Assembly: GCF_009765355.1 (NCBI RefSeq)
Contig: NZ_VTHK01000037.1
Location: 1 to 64,000 of the forward strand
Reading direction: 5' to 3'
Length of the DNA stretch: 64,000 nucleotides
Origin: Amycolatopsis anabasis
GTDB lineage: Bacteria; Actinomycetota; Actinomycetes; Mycobacteriales; Pseudonocardiaceae
Each line of letters begins with the position of its first letter. The stretch's first letter is position 1. The translations under genes and the position numbers were made by a program. This document shows, in pieces, positions 33,131 through 41,101 of this stretch. Below the pieces are notes generated by a model. It made no database searches. It worked only from the letters and a program-made list of their open reading frames with translations, and was not told where the DNA came from.

Positions 33131-34528
33131 CTAACGGCTACTGTGGACCATGCCCGTGGGTGACACCCGGTCGTGCCGATATCGTTTGCGCACCTCGAAA
33201 ACGGCCAAGATCACGGCCAGGGTGATCGCGCTGAGCCAGAACTGTGACCTGCTCGCGGGCAGGATCGCCATGGCCGCCAGGACCGCGGCCAGGGCAATGA
33301 TGGTGGCGTAACTCAATCCGGGGAATAGCCACATCTTCAGGGTGATCTCGCCCGGCTCCTCCCGTTCGATCCGCCGCCGCAGCCGGACCTGCGCGACCGC
33401 GATCGCGAGGTACACGAACAGCGCGACCGCGCCGTAGGAGTTCACCAGGAAGCCGAAGACGAGATCGGGCGAGACGTATGCGGCGACCACCGACCCGAAC
33501 CCGGCGACCGTTCCGGCCAGGATCGCGCGGCGCGGCACCCCTTTGCCGGACAGCCTGGTGAACGCGCGTGGCGCGTCGCCGGTGCGGGTGAGCGCGAACA
33601 GCATGCGCGACGAGGTGTAGAGGGCGGAGTTGAGGCAGGACAGCACCGCGGTGAGCACGATCGCGTTCATGATCGTGCCGACCGCCGGGATGCCGAGCAC
33701 CGCCAGCACCGCGGCGTACGGGCTGACCGCGATCGCCTCCGAGTTCCACGGTTCGATCGCGACCACGAGGAACACCGAGCCGACGTAGAAAGCGACCACG
33801 CGCAGGATGATCGACCGCATCGCCCGCGCGACCGCCTGCCGGGGTTCGGCGGATTCGGCCGCGGCGATCGTCACGATCTCGGCCCCGGTGTAGAAGCCGA
33901 TGCACGGCACGACCGCGGCGAGCACCGCGCCGATACCGAGCGGGGCGAATCCGCCGTGGTCCACCAGGTTGCCCAGGCCGCCGCGGGCGCCCGGCCAGAC
34001 GCCGAACAGGTAGAGGACGCCGACGGCGAGGAACACCACGATCGCGACGACCTTGATCGAGGAGAACCAGTACTCGAACTCGCCGTAGGACCGCGCGGAG
34101 ACCAGGTTGGTCGCGGTGAGCAGCAGGAGCAGGCCGAGGCTGAGCACCCACAACGGCACGCCCGGCAGCCACAGCCGCAGGATGCGTCCCCCGGCGACCG
34201 CTTCGACGGCGACCACGATGACGAAGAAGTACCAGTACATCCAGCCGACCGCGAAGCCCGCGCGATCGCCGAGGGCCTCGCGGGCGTAGGCGTAGAACGA
34301 GCCGAGTGCCGGGCGGGCGACGGTCATCTCCGCGAGCATCCGCATGATCAGCACGGTCAGGATCCCGGCGATCAGGAACGAGACCACCGCGGCCGGGCCG
34401 GTCGAGGAGATCACCACACCGCTGCCGACGAAAAGCCCGGCGCCGATGACCCCGCCGAGCGCGATCAGGTTCATGTGCCGTTTCGCCAGTCCCGGCCGCA
34501 GCCCGCCGGTCTCCGGGGCAGCGCTCAC
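33131..34528 (-). CDS. APC-superfamily amino acid permease
   Basis: This is a 12-helix amino-acid/proton symporter of 465 residues. The first helix contains the substrate-backbone motif LIALGGVIGAGLFVGSGVVI, followed by EMTVARPALGSFYAYAREALG, both hallmarks of the AAT (proline/GABA/aromatic permease) group. The specificity is not clear from sequence. It is a monocistronic gene. Confidence 0.9.
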   Translation of the reverse strand: MSAAPETGGLRPGLAKRHMNLIALGGVIGAGLFVGSGVVISSTGPAAVVSFLIAGILTVLIMRMLAEMTVARPALGSFYAYAREALGDRAGFAVGWMYWYFFVIVVAVEAVAGGRILRLWLPGVPLWVLSLGLLLLLTATNLVSARSYGEFEYWFSSIKVVAIVVFLAVGVLYLFGVWPGARGGLGNLVDHGGFAPLGIGAVLAAVVPCIGFYTGAEIVTIAAAESAEPRQAVARAMRSIILRVVAFYVGSVFLVVAIEPWNSEAIAVSPYAAVLAVLGIPAVGTIMNAIVLTAVLSCLNSALYTSSRMLFALTRTGDAPRAFTRLSGKGVPRRAILAGTVAGFGSVVAAYVSPDLVFGFLVNSYGAVALFVYLAIAVAQVRLRRRIEREEPGEITLKMWLFPGLSYATIIALAAVLAAMAILPASRSQFWLSAITLAVILAVFEVRKRYRHDRVSPTGMVHSSR

Positions 34529-34653
34529 CTGATCTCCTTCGCGACGGTGTCATTCCCCGCCACTATGAGGCGGTGCCACGATCCGGGCCAGCGCGCCCAG
34601 ATCGCGGAACGGCCCCACCGCCGCGCTTGGCGCCCACCAGGGACGTAGTCCGG

Positions 34654-35553
34654 TCAGCGCTTGCCGCGGCTGACCCCGCTGAGCAGGGCCGCGGCGGGGC
34701 CGACCAGGCGGCGTCCGGCGGGCCAGACCGCGCGGAGCACGCGGCCCAGGTCGAGCCCGTCCACGGGGACCTGCACCAGCGTGTGGTCGGCGAGATCCCC
34801 GGCGACGGCCAGTTCGCTGATCACGGCCGGGCCCGCGCCGGTGATCACCGCGTTGCGCACGGCGGCCGCCGAGCCGAGTTCGAGCAGCGGATCGGCGGTT
34901 TCGGCGCCCGCGTCGCGCAGGGCGGCGTCCACGGTTTCCCGGGTTCCCGAGCCCGGTTCGCGCACCACCAGCGGGGTCGCCGCGAGTTCGGCCACGGTCA
35001 GCGGGCGCCGTCGCCGTGCCCAGGGATGGTGGGCGGGCACGACGACGACCAGGTGATCGGTGGCCACCCGGCGGCTGGCCAACCCGGCCAGGGGACCGGG
35101 GGATTCGACGAAACCGAGGTCGACCTCGCCGGCGCGGACCAGCTCGGCCACCCGATCCGAGTTGGTGACCTGGAGCCCGACGTAGAGCTCGGGGTGGACG
35201 CGTTTGAGCTCGCCGATCCAGCCGGGCACCAGGTGCTCGGCCAGCGTCATGCTCGCGGCGATGCGCAACTCGGCCTCGCGGTGCGCGCGCAGCGCCTCGG
35301 CGCCGGTGAGCAGCCCGTCCAGTTCGGCGAGCACGCGATGGGCCCAACCGGCCACCGCGCGCCCGTCCGGGGTGAGGGCGGAGCCCCGGCGTGTGCGGTC
35401 CACCAGCACCAGCCCGAGCCTGCGCTCCACAGTGGACAGACGCTTGCTGGCGGAGGGCTGCGCGATGCCGAGTTCGGCCGCGGCCTGGCCGATGCTGCCC
35501 AGTTCGCCGACGAGGACGAGCAGGCGCAGCGATTCGAGATCGGGCGGAGTCAT
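34654..35553 (-). CDS. LysR family regulator
   Basis: This protein of 299 residues has an N-terminal LysR winged helix (GSIGQAAAELGIAQPSASKRL, about residues 19-39) and a periplasmic-binding-type effector domain. It is divergent from the YeiH transporter, a common LysR-YeiH arrangement in which the regulator senses a sulfur or small organic ligand. A CCCTAGGG palindrome flanked by CATA and TATG lies across its start codon (35551-35567). Both the short divergent region and that palindrome suggest autoregulation. Confidence 0.9.
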   Translation of the reverse strand: MTPPDLESLRLLVLVGELGSIGQAAAELGIAQPSASKRLSTVERRLGLVLVDRTRRGSALTPDGRAVAGWAHRVLAELDGLLTGAEALRAHREAELRIAASMTLAEHLVPGWIGELKRVHPELYVGLQVTNSDRVAELVRAGEVDLGFVESPGPLAGLASRRVATDHLVVVVPAHHPWARRRRPLTVAELAATPLVVREPGSGTRETVDAALRDAGAETADPLLELGSAAAVRNAVITGAGPAVISELAVAGDLADHTLVQVPVDGLDLGRVLRAVWPAGRRLVGPAAALLSGVSRGKR

Positions 35554-35625
35554 AGCCCTAGGGTATGACCTGGCAACGTACTGGTGGCTACCGAACGGCG
35601 CCGAATTTCGCGACGCTCGGTAATT

Positions 35626-36615
35626 GTGAAGACCATTCAGTTGCGTCCGTTGTTCCCCGGTCTCGCGGTGACCGCACTCGGCGTGGCGGTGGCGTACCTG
35701 GTCAGCCTGGCGGCGCCGGTGGTCAGCGCGCTCACCGCGGCCGTTCTGCTGGGGGTGCTGACCGGTTCGCTTCCGGTGCTCTCCGACGAGACCCGGGAGG
35801 CCATCGGGCGGGTGACGAAGGGGTTGCTCCGGGCCGGGGTCGTGTTGCTCGGGCTGCAACTCGCGCTGCCCGCGGTGCTCGACCTCGGCGCGGGAATCCT
35901 GCTCGCGGTGGTGCTCACCGTCGCGATCACGTTCCTCGGCACGCTCGGCCTCGGCCGGTTGATCGGGGTGCCGCGCGGCCTGGCGATGCTGGTCGCCACC
36001 GGCTTCTCCATCTGCGGCGCCTCGGCCATCGCGGCGATGGAAGGGGTGGTCGAACGGGACGATTCGGACGTGGCCACCGGGGTCGCGCTGGTGACCTGCT
36101 ACGGCAGCCTCGCGATCGCGGCGGTGCCGCTGCTCGGCGGCTGGCTCGGTCTCGCCGGACCGGAGCTGGGGACCTGGGCCGGGATGAGCGTGCACGAAGT
36201 GGCGCAGGTGGTCGCCGCCGCCTCACCCGCCGGGACGGCGGCCGTGGCCGTCGCGGTCGTGGTCAAGCTCAGCCGGGTGGTCCTGCTCGCGCCGATGGTG
36301 GCGGCGGTGAGCGTGTACGAACGGTCCCGTCGTACGAAGAACACCGAAGCCCGCCGGACGGCGCTGGTGCCGTTGTTCGTGCTCGGTTTCCTCGGCATGG
36401 TGCTGGTCCGCAGTTCCGGGGTGGTGCCGGGCGGCGTGCTCGACGTCGCGAAGACGGCGTGCACCCTGCTGCTGGCCGGCGCCTTGTTCGGGCTCGGCTG
36501 CGCGGTCCGCCTCGGCCGCCTGGTGCGCACCGGTGGACGCGCCCTGCTGCTGGGCCTGCTCTCCACGATCCTGATCGGCGGCGCCGCCTACACCACCATG
36601 ATCCTCTTCGCCTGA
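35626..36615 (+). CDS. YeiH family putative sulfate exporter
   Basis: This is an integral membrane protein of 329 residues with about ten helices. Family signatures are TKGLLRAGVVLLGLQLALP, ATGFSICGASAIAAMEGVV and SVHEVAQVVAAAS. The name rests on sequence family; transport of sulfate or sulfonates has been proposed. I place the start at the GTG at 35626; an in-frame GTG at 35584 would add 14 residues, and neither has a strong ribosome site. Divergent LysR control fits. The palindromic element at 36621-36721 begins 5 bases after its stop. Confidence 0.87.
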   Translation: MKTIQLRPLFPGLAVTALGVAVAYLVSLAAPVVSALTAAVLLGVLTGSLPVLSDETREAIGRVTKGLLRAGVVLLGLQLALPAVLDLGAGILLAVVLTVAITFLGTLGLGRLIGVPRGLAMLVATGFSICGASAIAAMEGVVERDDSDVATGVALVTCYGSLAIAAVPLLGGWLGLAGPELGTWAGMSVHEVAQVVAAASPAGTAAVAVAVVVKLSRVVLLAPMVAAVSVYERSRRTKNTEARRTALVPLFVLGFLGMVLVRSSGVVPGGVLDVAKTACTLLLAGALFGLGCAVRLGRLVRTGGRALLLGLLSTILIGGAAYTTMILFA

Positions 36616-36620
36616 TCCCG

Positions 36621-36721
36621 CGACGCGGCGGCAGGAAGGGACCTTTACTCACGTATTTCGAGAGTAAAGGTCCCTCGCTCACGTTTCCGGGCAGCAAACC
36701 TCCCTTCCTGCCGCCGCGTCG
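36621..36721. repeat. 101-bp nested palindromic element (MITE/REP-like) and terminator
   Basis: The outer arms 36621-36641 and 36701-36721 are perfect 21-bp inverted repeats (CGACGCGGCGGCAGGAAGGG and one more base). Inside, GGGACCTTTACTC (36638-36650) and GAGTAAAGGTCCC (36662-36674) form a perfect 13-bp stem with an 11-base loop. It starts 5 bases after the YeiH stop, so it probably ends that transcript. No ORF is encoded. The size and terminal repeats resemble a miniature mobile or REP-type element. Confidence 0.75.
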
Positions 36722-36757
36722 GCGGTTCTGGGGCGGGGAAGGGGTACCCGAGGGCAC

Positions 36758-36786
36758 TTGGTGGCGCACAGCGGAGGACCTAGCGT
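36758..36786 (+). promoter_or_regulatory. Putative promoter of the lanthipeptide precursor gene
   Basis: TTGGTG (36758-36763), 17 bases, then TAGCGT (36781-36786) fits a housekeeping sigma promoter (TTGACN and TANNNT). It would start transcription about 45 bases before the ATG at 36837, after the palindromic element, giving an independent short transcript. Confidence 0.5.
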
Positions 36787-36836
36787 CGGAGTTGGATCTT
36801 GCCGTGTTCCCCTACCAGGAGTGAGGAATCGCCACC

Positions 36837-36968
36837 ATGCACATCCTCGATCTGCAAGCGCTTCCGGTGGAAAGGGCGTTCCCCGACGCCGAGGCTCCGA
36901 AGGACGTCAGCTTCCTGAGCCTCGGATGTGACAGCACCCTGAGCCTGATCACCTGCGTGCACCAGTAG
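36837..36968 (+). CDS. Class III (SapB/RamS-like) lanthipeptide precursor
   Basis: This short gene encodes 43 residues. The leader starts MHILDLQALPVERAF, with the DLQ-type motif of RamS and AmfS leaders near the N-terminus. It is acidic in the middle (FPDAEAPKD). The core SFLSLGCDSTLSLITC (25-40) contains SxxSxxC and SxxSxxxC, the pattern that becomes labionin or lanthionine bridges in class III lanthipeptides. It closely parallels the SapB core, which carries CGDSSLSITTC. The ribosome site GAGGA is 9 bases before the ATG. No LanKC (RamC-like) modification enzyme or dedicated ABC exporter is in the window, so the synthetase must act from elsewhere or the gene is an orphan. The gene ends 20 bases from the convergent phosphatase gene. 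Confidence 0.75.
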   Translation: MHILDLQALPVERAFPDAEAPKDVSFLSLGCDSTLSLITCVHQ

Positions 36969-36988
36969 CGACGCCCGCAGAGGTGGTA

Positions 36989-38281
36989 TCACCGCGATGA
37001 TCCCGAAGCCGTGAGCCGATCGCGGCAACCGGTCCGGTCGAGCACGAACCGGGCCACGTTTTCGCCCAGCAGGGCTCCGGCGTCGTGGTCGAGGCGGGTG
37101 TGCACCCCGGCGAACAGGCGGCTCAGCCCCGCTTCGGCGGCGATGTCGCCGAACCGGCGGAAGGTGCGTGTCGTGCCGGGCTGCGCCTCGGAGGTGACGG
37201 TCACCCGGTGCACGGGCCCGTAGGCGTCGCGCAGCACGGCGGCCCCGGCTCGTGCCATGGTGCTGTGCCCGCCGGGATAGGACGGGTCCGGCGGGGTGGT
37301 GCCCAGGCTGTTCCACGCCGGGTCGCCGGGGGTGTCCGGATTGGTGTCGGTGCCGCCCAGCCGGATCGCGGTGATCGGCCGCCAGATCCGGTGGTGGTAC
37401 TTGCCGTCGTAGTACGCGATGGCCGTGTCGGCGAAGGTGAGGTTGAGCCGGGCGAACACCGCGGCGGTGGTGACCAGGTCGCTGCGCCGGTCGAGGGCGA
37501 CGCTTTGGGCGATCTCGTTCCAGTAGTTCCAGATGGGCGCGCCCCAGAAGCGAGCCTGGAGCGTCTGGTCGGCGGTGCGTGCGGTGCTGGTGTCCCGGCC
37601 GAGGCGCTCGACCTCGCCGATCGCCTCGGCGTAGCGGCGGCTCGTCAACGCCGGATAAGGGGCGGGGCGGAACCGGTCGGCGCGGCCGAGAACGAACGGC
37701 GTGACGGCCGCCCAGTGGGTGAACACGGCCGGTGCGAAGCCGGGCGGAGTCGGCCGGTACTGCCCGGGTTCGGTCCCCGGCGGCAAGGCGGGCGGGGTTG
37801 CCGCCGAGCCGTCGCCCGCACGGCATACCAGCATCCGGCTCGCGGCCCGCCGACCGGCGCGCACACCGGCCTCGCGGGCATCCGGGTCGGGCACGCGGCC
37901 GAGGTCGGCGGCGAGCTGCCGGTCCAGGTCGGCGGCCATGGCCGGGTACAGCGCGATCAGGATGTCGTGGGCGGCCTGTGCCGCCGCGGCCACCGGTGAC
38001 GCTCCCCGCGCACTGTCCGAAGTGGACAGATACGGCGCGCCCCACCCGGTGGTGGCGGCGACGGCGTCGTGCAGGGCGCCGTGCGTCATCGCGAAACCGC
38101 GGGTGGCGTGCACGGTCGTGGGCTGAGCACCGGGGGTGCGGACGATCCGCAGCAGGGTGCGGTTCCAGTCGGTCACGACCGGGGGATCGGGCCGGTCCGC
38201 GACGGCGGCCGGCGGCCGTATCCCAGTCGCGAGGGTGGCGCCGGCGATCAACAGGCTTCTTCGGGACAGCGTGTGCGTCAT
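36989..38281 (-). CDS. Exported vanadium-type haloperoxidase/PAP2 phosphatase
   Basis: This protein of 430 residues has a twin-arginine signal (SRRSLLIAGATLATG, residues 5-19). The vanadate/phosphate site is complete: KYHHRIWRPITAIR (K and first R), PSYPGGHSTMARA (S-G-H) and SRLFAGVHTRLDHDAGALLG (second R and catalytic H). Such proteins are acid phosphatases or vanadium haloperoxidases; sequence alone does not decide. It ends 20 bases from the convergent lanthipeptide precursor. A role with that peptide is not implied by orientation. Confidence 0.88.
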   Translation of the reverse strand: MTHTLSRRSLLIAGATLATGIRPPAAVADRPDPPVVTDWNRTLLRIVRTPGAQPTTVHATRGFAMTHGALHDAVAATTGWGAPYLSTSDSARGASPVAAAAQAAHDILIALYPAMAADLDRQLAADLGRVPDPDAREAGVRAGRRAASRMLVCRAGDGSAATPPALPPGTEPGQYRPTPPGFAPAVFTHWAAVTPFVLGRADRFRPAPYPALTSRRYAEAIGEVERLGRDTSTARTADQTLQARFWGAPIWNYWNEIAQSVALDRRSDLVTTAAVFARLNLTFADTAIAYYDGKYHHRIWRPITAIRLGGTDTNPDTPGDPAWNSLGTTPPDPSYPGGHSTMARAGAAVLRDAYGPVHRVTVTSEAQPGTTRTFRRFGDIAAEAGLSRLFAGVHTRLDHDAGALLGENVARFVLDRTGCRDRLTASGSSR

Positions 38282-38362
38282 GGTTCCCCACGATGCCGCG
38301 AACCGCGGGCCGCGTCACTGCGGCGGACGGCGGTCGCGGTTACGACGGACGACGGCGCTTTC

Positions 38363-39265
38363 CTACGCCTCGTCGGCGAGAACCCGCCCGACCATGCGCG
38401 CGTACATGCGTACCGGGCTGGCCACCGACGGCGGGGTCAGGAATCCGGGCAGCATGGGGAGTTCGTGCGCGAACGGCTGGAGTCGTCCGAAAAGGACACT
38501 CGCGTCGGCGGGGCGGTGGTCCGGTTCCTTCTCCAGCAGGTCCTGGAGGAGCCGGTCGAGTTCGGCGGGCACCCCGGGCACCGGGGCGGGCCGTTCCCGC
38601 ACCTGCTTTTCGAACACCGCATACGCCGTGGGCCCGGTGAACAGCTGGCGCCCGGTGAGCATCTCGTGCAGCACGCAGCCGAGGGCGTAGAGATCGCTGC
38701 GCGGTTCGGCGACTCCGCGCTGGATCTGTTCCGGCGCCATGTACGCCGGGGTGCCGAGGATCTGGCCCGCGCGGGTGAACTGGGCGACATCGGATTCGCG
38801 CAACATGGCCAGCCCGAAGTCGAGCACCTTCACGCTGCCGTCCGGGCAGAGCATGAGGTTGGTCGGCTTGAGATCGCGGTGGCAGATGGACAGCGCGTGC
38901 GCGGCGGCGAGCACGGCGCACGCCTGCGCGGCGATCGACGCGGCCCACGGCACCGGCAGCGGCCCGTACTCGCCGACCACATCGGACACGGTGACGCCGT
39001 CGATGAACTGCATCACCTGGTACAACCGCTGGTCGAACATGCCGAAGTCGTAAAGGGTCGGCGCGCCCGCGTGTTCCAGGCGCGCCAGGATCCGCGCCTC
39101 CCGGATGAACCGCTGCTCCAGTTCGACGTCCCGCCCGCCGGGAAGGTGGAGGAACTTGACCGCCACCCGGCGATCCAGGTGCTTGTCGTGCGCGCGGTGC
39201 ACCGCGCCCATCCCACCCTGCCCCAGGGGTAGTTCCTCGAGCTCATACCGGTCGGCTATGAGCAT
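38363..39265 (-). CDS. Soluble Ser/Thr protein kinase (Hanks type)
   Basis: This protein of 300 residues is almost only a kinase domain. The P-loop is LGQGGMGAVHRA (14-25), the catalytic lysine is in VAVKFLHL, the catalytic loop is CHRDLKPTNLML (about 149-160) and the metal-binding motif is DFGLAML; APE is in YMAPEQ. No transmembrane or PASTA domain is present, so it is cytosolic. It starts 16 bases after the methylase-like gene and is probably co-transcribed with it. A PP2C phosphatase on the other side of that gene is a natural counter-enzyme. Confidence 0.92.
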   Translation of the reverse strand: MLIADRYELEELPLGQGGMGAVHRAHDKHLDRRVAVKFLHLPGGRDVELEQRFIREARILARLEHAGAPTLYDFGMFDQRLYQVMQFIDGVTVSDVVGEYGPLPVPWAASIAAQACAVLAAAHALSICHRDLKPTNLMLCPDGSVKVLDFGLAMLRESDVAQFTRAGQILGTPAYMAPEQIQRGVAEPRSDLYALGCVLHEMLTGRQLFTGPTAYAVFEKQVRERPAPVPGVPAELDRLLQDLLEKEPDHRPADASVLFGRLQPFAHELPMLPGFLTPPSVASPVRMYARMVGRVLADEA

Positions 39266-39281
39266 TCCCCACCTCTCGACG

Positions 39282-41027
39282 CTAACTTTCCGGCCGAAGG
39301 TGACCCTCGACGAGTCCGTCGAAGCCTAGCCGTACCAGTGATTCGCCCAGCGCCGCAGTCTCCCGCAACCGCTCCTCCCAGGCGGCCAGCTCCCGGAACG
39401 CCCGGCCGTAGGCTTGCTGCTCGGCCAGCGACAGCCGGGGGACCTGCGCGCGCCGCGCGTCGATCCGGCTGGATCCCGGCTGCGTGCGCGGCACCGCCGA
39501 ACGCAGCACCCCGGCCAGGAAGTCCGGGTCGAGGTGCTCCGGATCGACCCGGTAGCGGGCGAGCGGCGGATCCAGCACACCCGCGTCGCTGACCACCTCG
39601 GCCTGCCCGGTGGGGGAGGCGACCACATCGCCGGGCAGCACCGGCACCGGTTCGGCGTCGGCGTTCTTGGCGGGGGCGTGGTGGATGGCGAGCAGCCCGG
39701 CCTTGGCCAGCTCGCCGATCGTGGTGACCGGATGCGCGCGCGGTTCGGCGAGCAACTCCAGATCGGGCGGGTCGAGGGAGGCCTTGCGCAGGTTTTCCAG
39801 CACGCCGGTGAACTCGGCGGCGAAATCGCGGCCGCCCTGGGCGAGGCGCCGCCGGGCCGGGCTGAGGTCGACGTCGTCGTCGAGCACGTCGATGATCCGG
39901 ACGGTGTGCGGTGATTCGGCGTTGGGATCCATCTGGTGGTAGAACCACCACTTCTCCACCTCGGGCAGATCGTCGTCCGCCTCCATCAGCCACAGCAGCG
40001 AAGGCGCCTTCTCACCCGGTTTCGGGCGGCGCAGCAGCCAGAGATCGGGGCCGCCCTCGGCCAGGGTCACCACCGCACGCAGCGCGCCCGAGCGCAGCAG
40101 GTTGCCGCGGATCCGCTTGCCGGGCCGCCGGCTCGCGGCCGCCGTCGGCATCAGGATCGCGACCTGGCCACCGGGCTTCACGTGCGCGAGGCAGTGCTGG
40201 ACCCAGGCGAGCTCGGACTCGCCGCGCGGCGGCAATCCGTACTCCCAGCGCGGATCGCTGGTCAGTTCCGCGTACCCCCACGCCCGCTCGTTGAACGGGG
40301 GATGGCAGACCACCGCGTCGGCCAGCTCGCCCGGGAAGCCGTCCCAGCGCAGGGAATCCCCGGCGACGATCCGGGTGTCCACCCCGTGCAGCAGCAGCCG
40401 GATCGCGGTGATCGCGGCGGCGGTCTCGTCGACGTCCTGGCCGAGCACCCGTTCCGCCGGGCCGGCGCGCAGCAGGTTGCCCAGCCCGCACGCCGGATCG
40501 AGAACCGTGCCTTCCCCCTGGTAGACTAGGCGCGTCACCCAGGCCGACAGGTCCTCGGAGGTCACGTCCAGTCGTCGCGAATGGGCCTGCACGTAGCGTT
40601 GGCACAAAGCCTCGAACGCGCTCGGGAATCCGCGCTCCTCGACCAGTTCGGTGAGTAGCCCGGGATCCGTCGGCGGCTCGGCGGGCAAGCCGGGCACCAG
40701 GTCGACGACCTTGTCCGAACCGTGCTGCTGCCGCAGCAGCTGGACCCCCGCGCCCACCACCAGGCGACCGAGGTTCAGATCGTCGCCGCCGGCCCGCAGC
40801 CGCTGCCAGGTGCGATCGGCGACCGAGATCCGGAACCGCTTTCCGTTGCGGCTGAGCCAGTCTTCGACCTCGCGCAGGGAGAACAGCGGACTGGACGCGG
40901 TGCCGCCCACCGGCCGCGGGAAGTCTTCATGGCGGCGGCGCCAGTTGCTCACCGCCGCGCGCCCCACGTCGACGAGGCGGGCGATGTCACCCGCGTTCAC
41001 AGTCGCGTCTTGGCTCACCGTGTTCAC
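39282..41027 (-). CDS. N6-adenine DNA methylase-like protein with HTH and altered motif IV
   Basis: This protein has 581 residues. An N-terminal MerR/HTH-like domain (GDIARLVDVGRAAVSNWRRR, about 13-32) precedes a type I HsdM-like methylase domain. The S-adenosylmethionine motif VLDPACGLGNLL (about 175) is intact. The catalytic motif IV, N/D-P-P-F/Y in the family, reads VVCHPPFNERAW (codon CAT near 40313), so its Asn/Asp is His. The C-terminal 200 residues resemble a specificity-type region. No hsdR or hsdS gene is near. It may be a DNA-binding regulator rather than an active methylase. The GTG start lies in a GTGAAC/GTTCAC-rich promoter shared with the PP2C gene. Confidence 0.8.
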   Translation of the reverse strand: MNTVSQDATVNAGDIARLVDVGRAAVSNWRRRHEDFPRPVGGTASSPLFSLREVEDWLSRNGKRFRISVADRTWQRLRAGGDDLNLGRLVVGAGVQLLRQQHGSDKVVDLVPGLPAEPPTDPGLLTELVEERGFPSAFEALCQRYVQAHSRRLDVTSEDLSAWVTRLVYQGEGTVLDPACGLGNLLRAGPAERVLGQDVDETAAAITAIRLLLHGVDTRIVAGDSLRWDGFPGELADAVVCHPPFNERAWGYAELTSDPRWEYGLPPRGESELAWVQHCLAHVKPGGQVAILMPTAAASRRPGKRIRGNLLRSGALRAVVTLAEGGPDLWLLRRPKPGEKAPSLLWLMEADDDLPEVEKWWFYHQMDPNAESPHTVRIIDVLDDDVDLSPARRRLAQGGRDFAAEFTGVLENLRKASLDPPDLELLAEPRAHPVTTIGELAKAGLLAIHHAPAKNADAEPVPVLPGDVVASPTGQAEVVSDAGVLDPPLARYRVDPEHLDPDFLAGVLRSAVPRTQPGSSRIDARRAQVPRLSLAEQQAYGRAFRELAAWEERLRETAALGESLVRLGFDGLVEGHLRPES

Positions 41028-41094
41028 ACTACGGCAGCTCGTGTGATCAGTCCACAGGCAAAATGCTTGTGAACACAGTCAACCAATGGTTCAC
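40995..41094. promoter_or_regulatory. Cluster of GTTCAC/GTGAAC half-sites at the methylase-PP2C divergent promoter
   Basis: GTTCAC occurs at about 40995, 41022 and 41089-41094, and GTGAAC at 41069-41074. The last two form an inverted pair about 20 bases apart. One copy contains the methylase GTG start. They may be sites for the methylase-like protein's own HTH domain (inference). Confidence 0.4.
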
Positions 41095-41101
41095 TGGGTG
41101 A

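Noticed and set aside
36269..36769. 166-codon minus-strand frame over the end of YeiH and the palindromic element
   Set aside because: It is antisense to YeiH, and its N-terminal part is just the translated inverted repeat. There is no ribosome site.
36616..36836. Riboswitch or structured RNA upstream of the lanthipeptide gene
   Set aside because: The strong structure lies before the predicted promoter and is fully explained by the palindromic element. The roughly 45-base leader shows no known aptamer.
36989..38281. Lanthipeptide-tailoring function for the vanadium-type enzyme
   Set aside because: It is convergent, separately transcribed and exported by Tat. Proximity alone does not support a role in peptide maturation.
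39282..41027. Type I restriction-modification locus
   Set aside because: Only an HsdM-like protein is present. There is no hsdR or hsdS, and the catalytic motif is altered.
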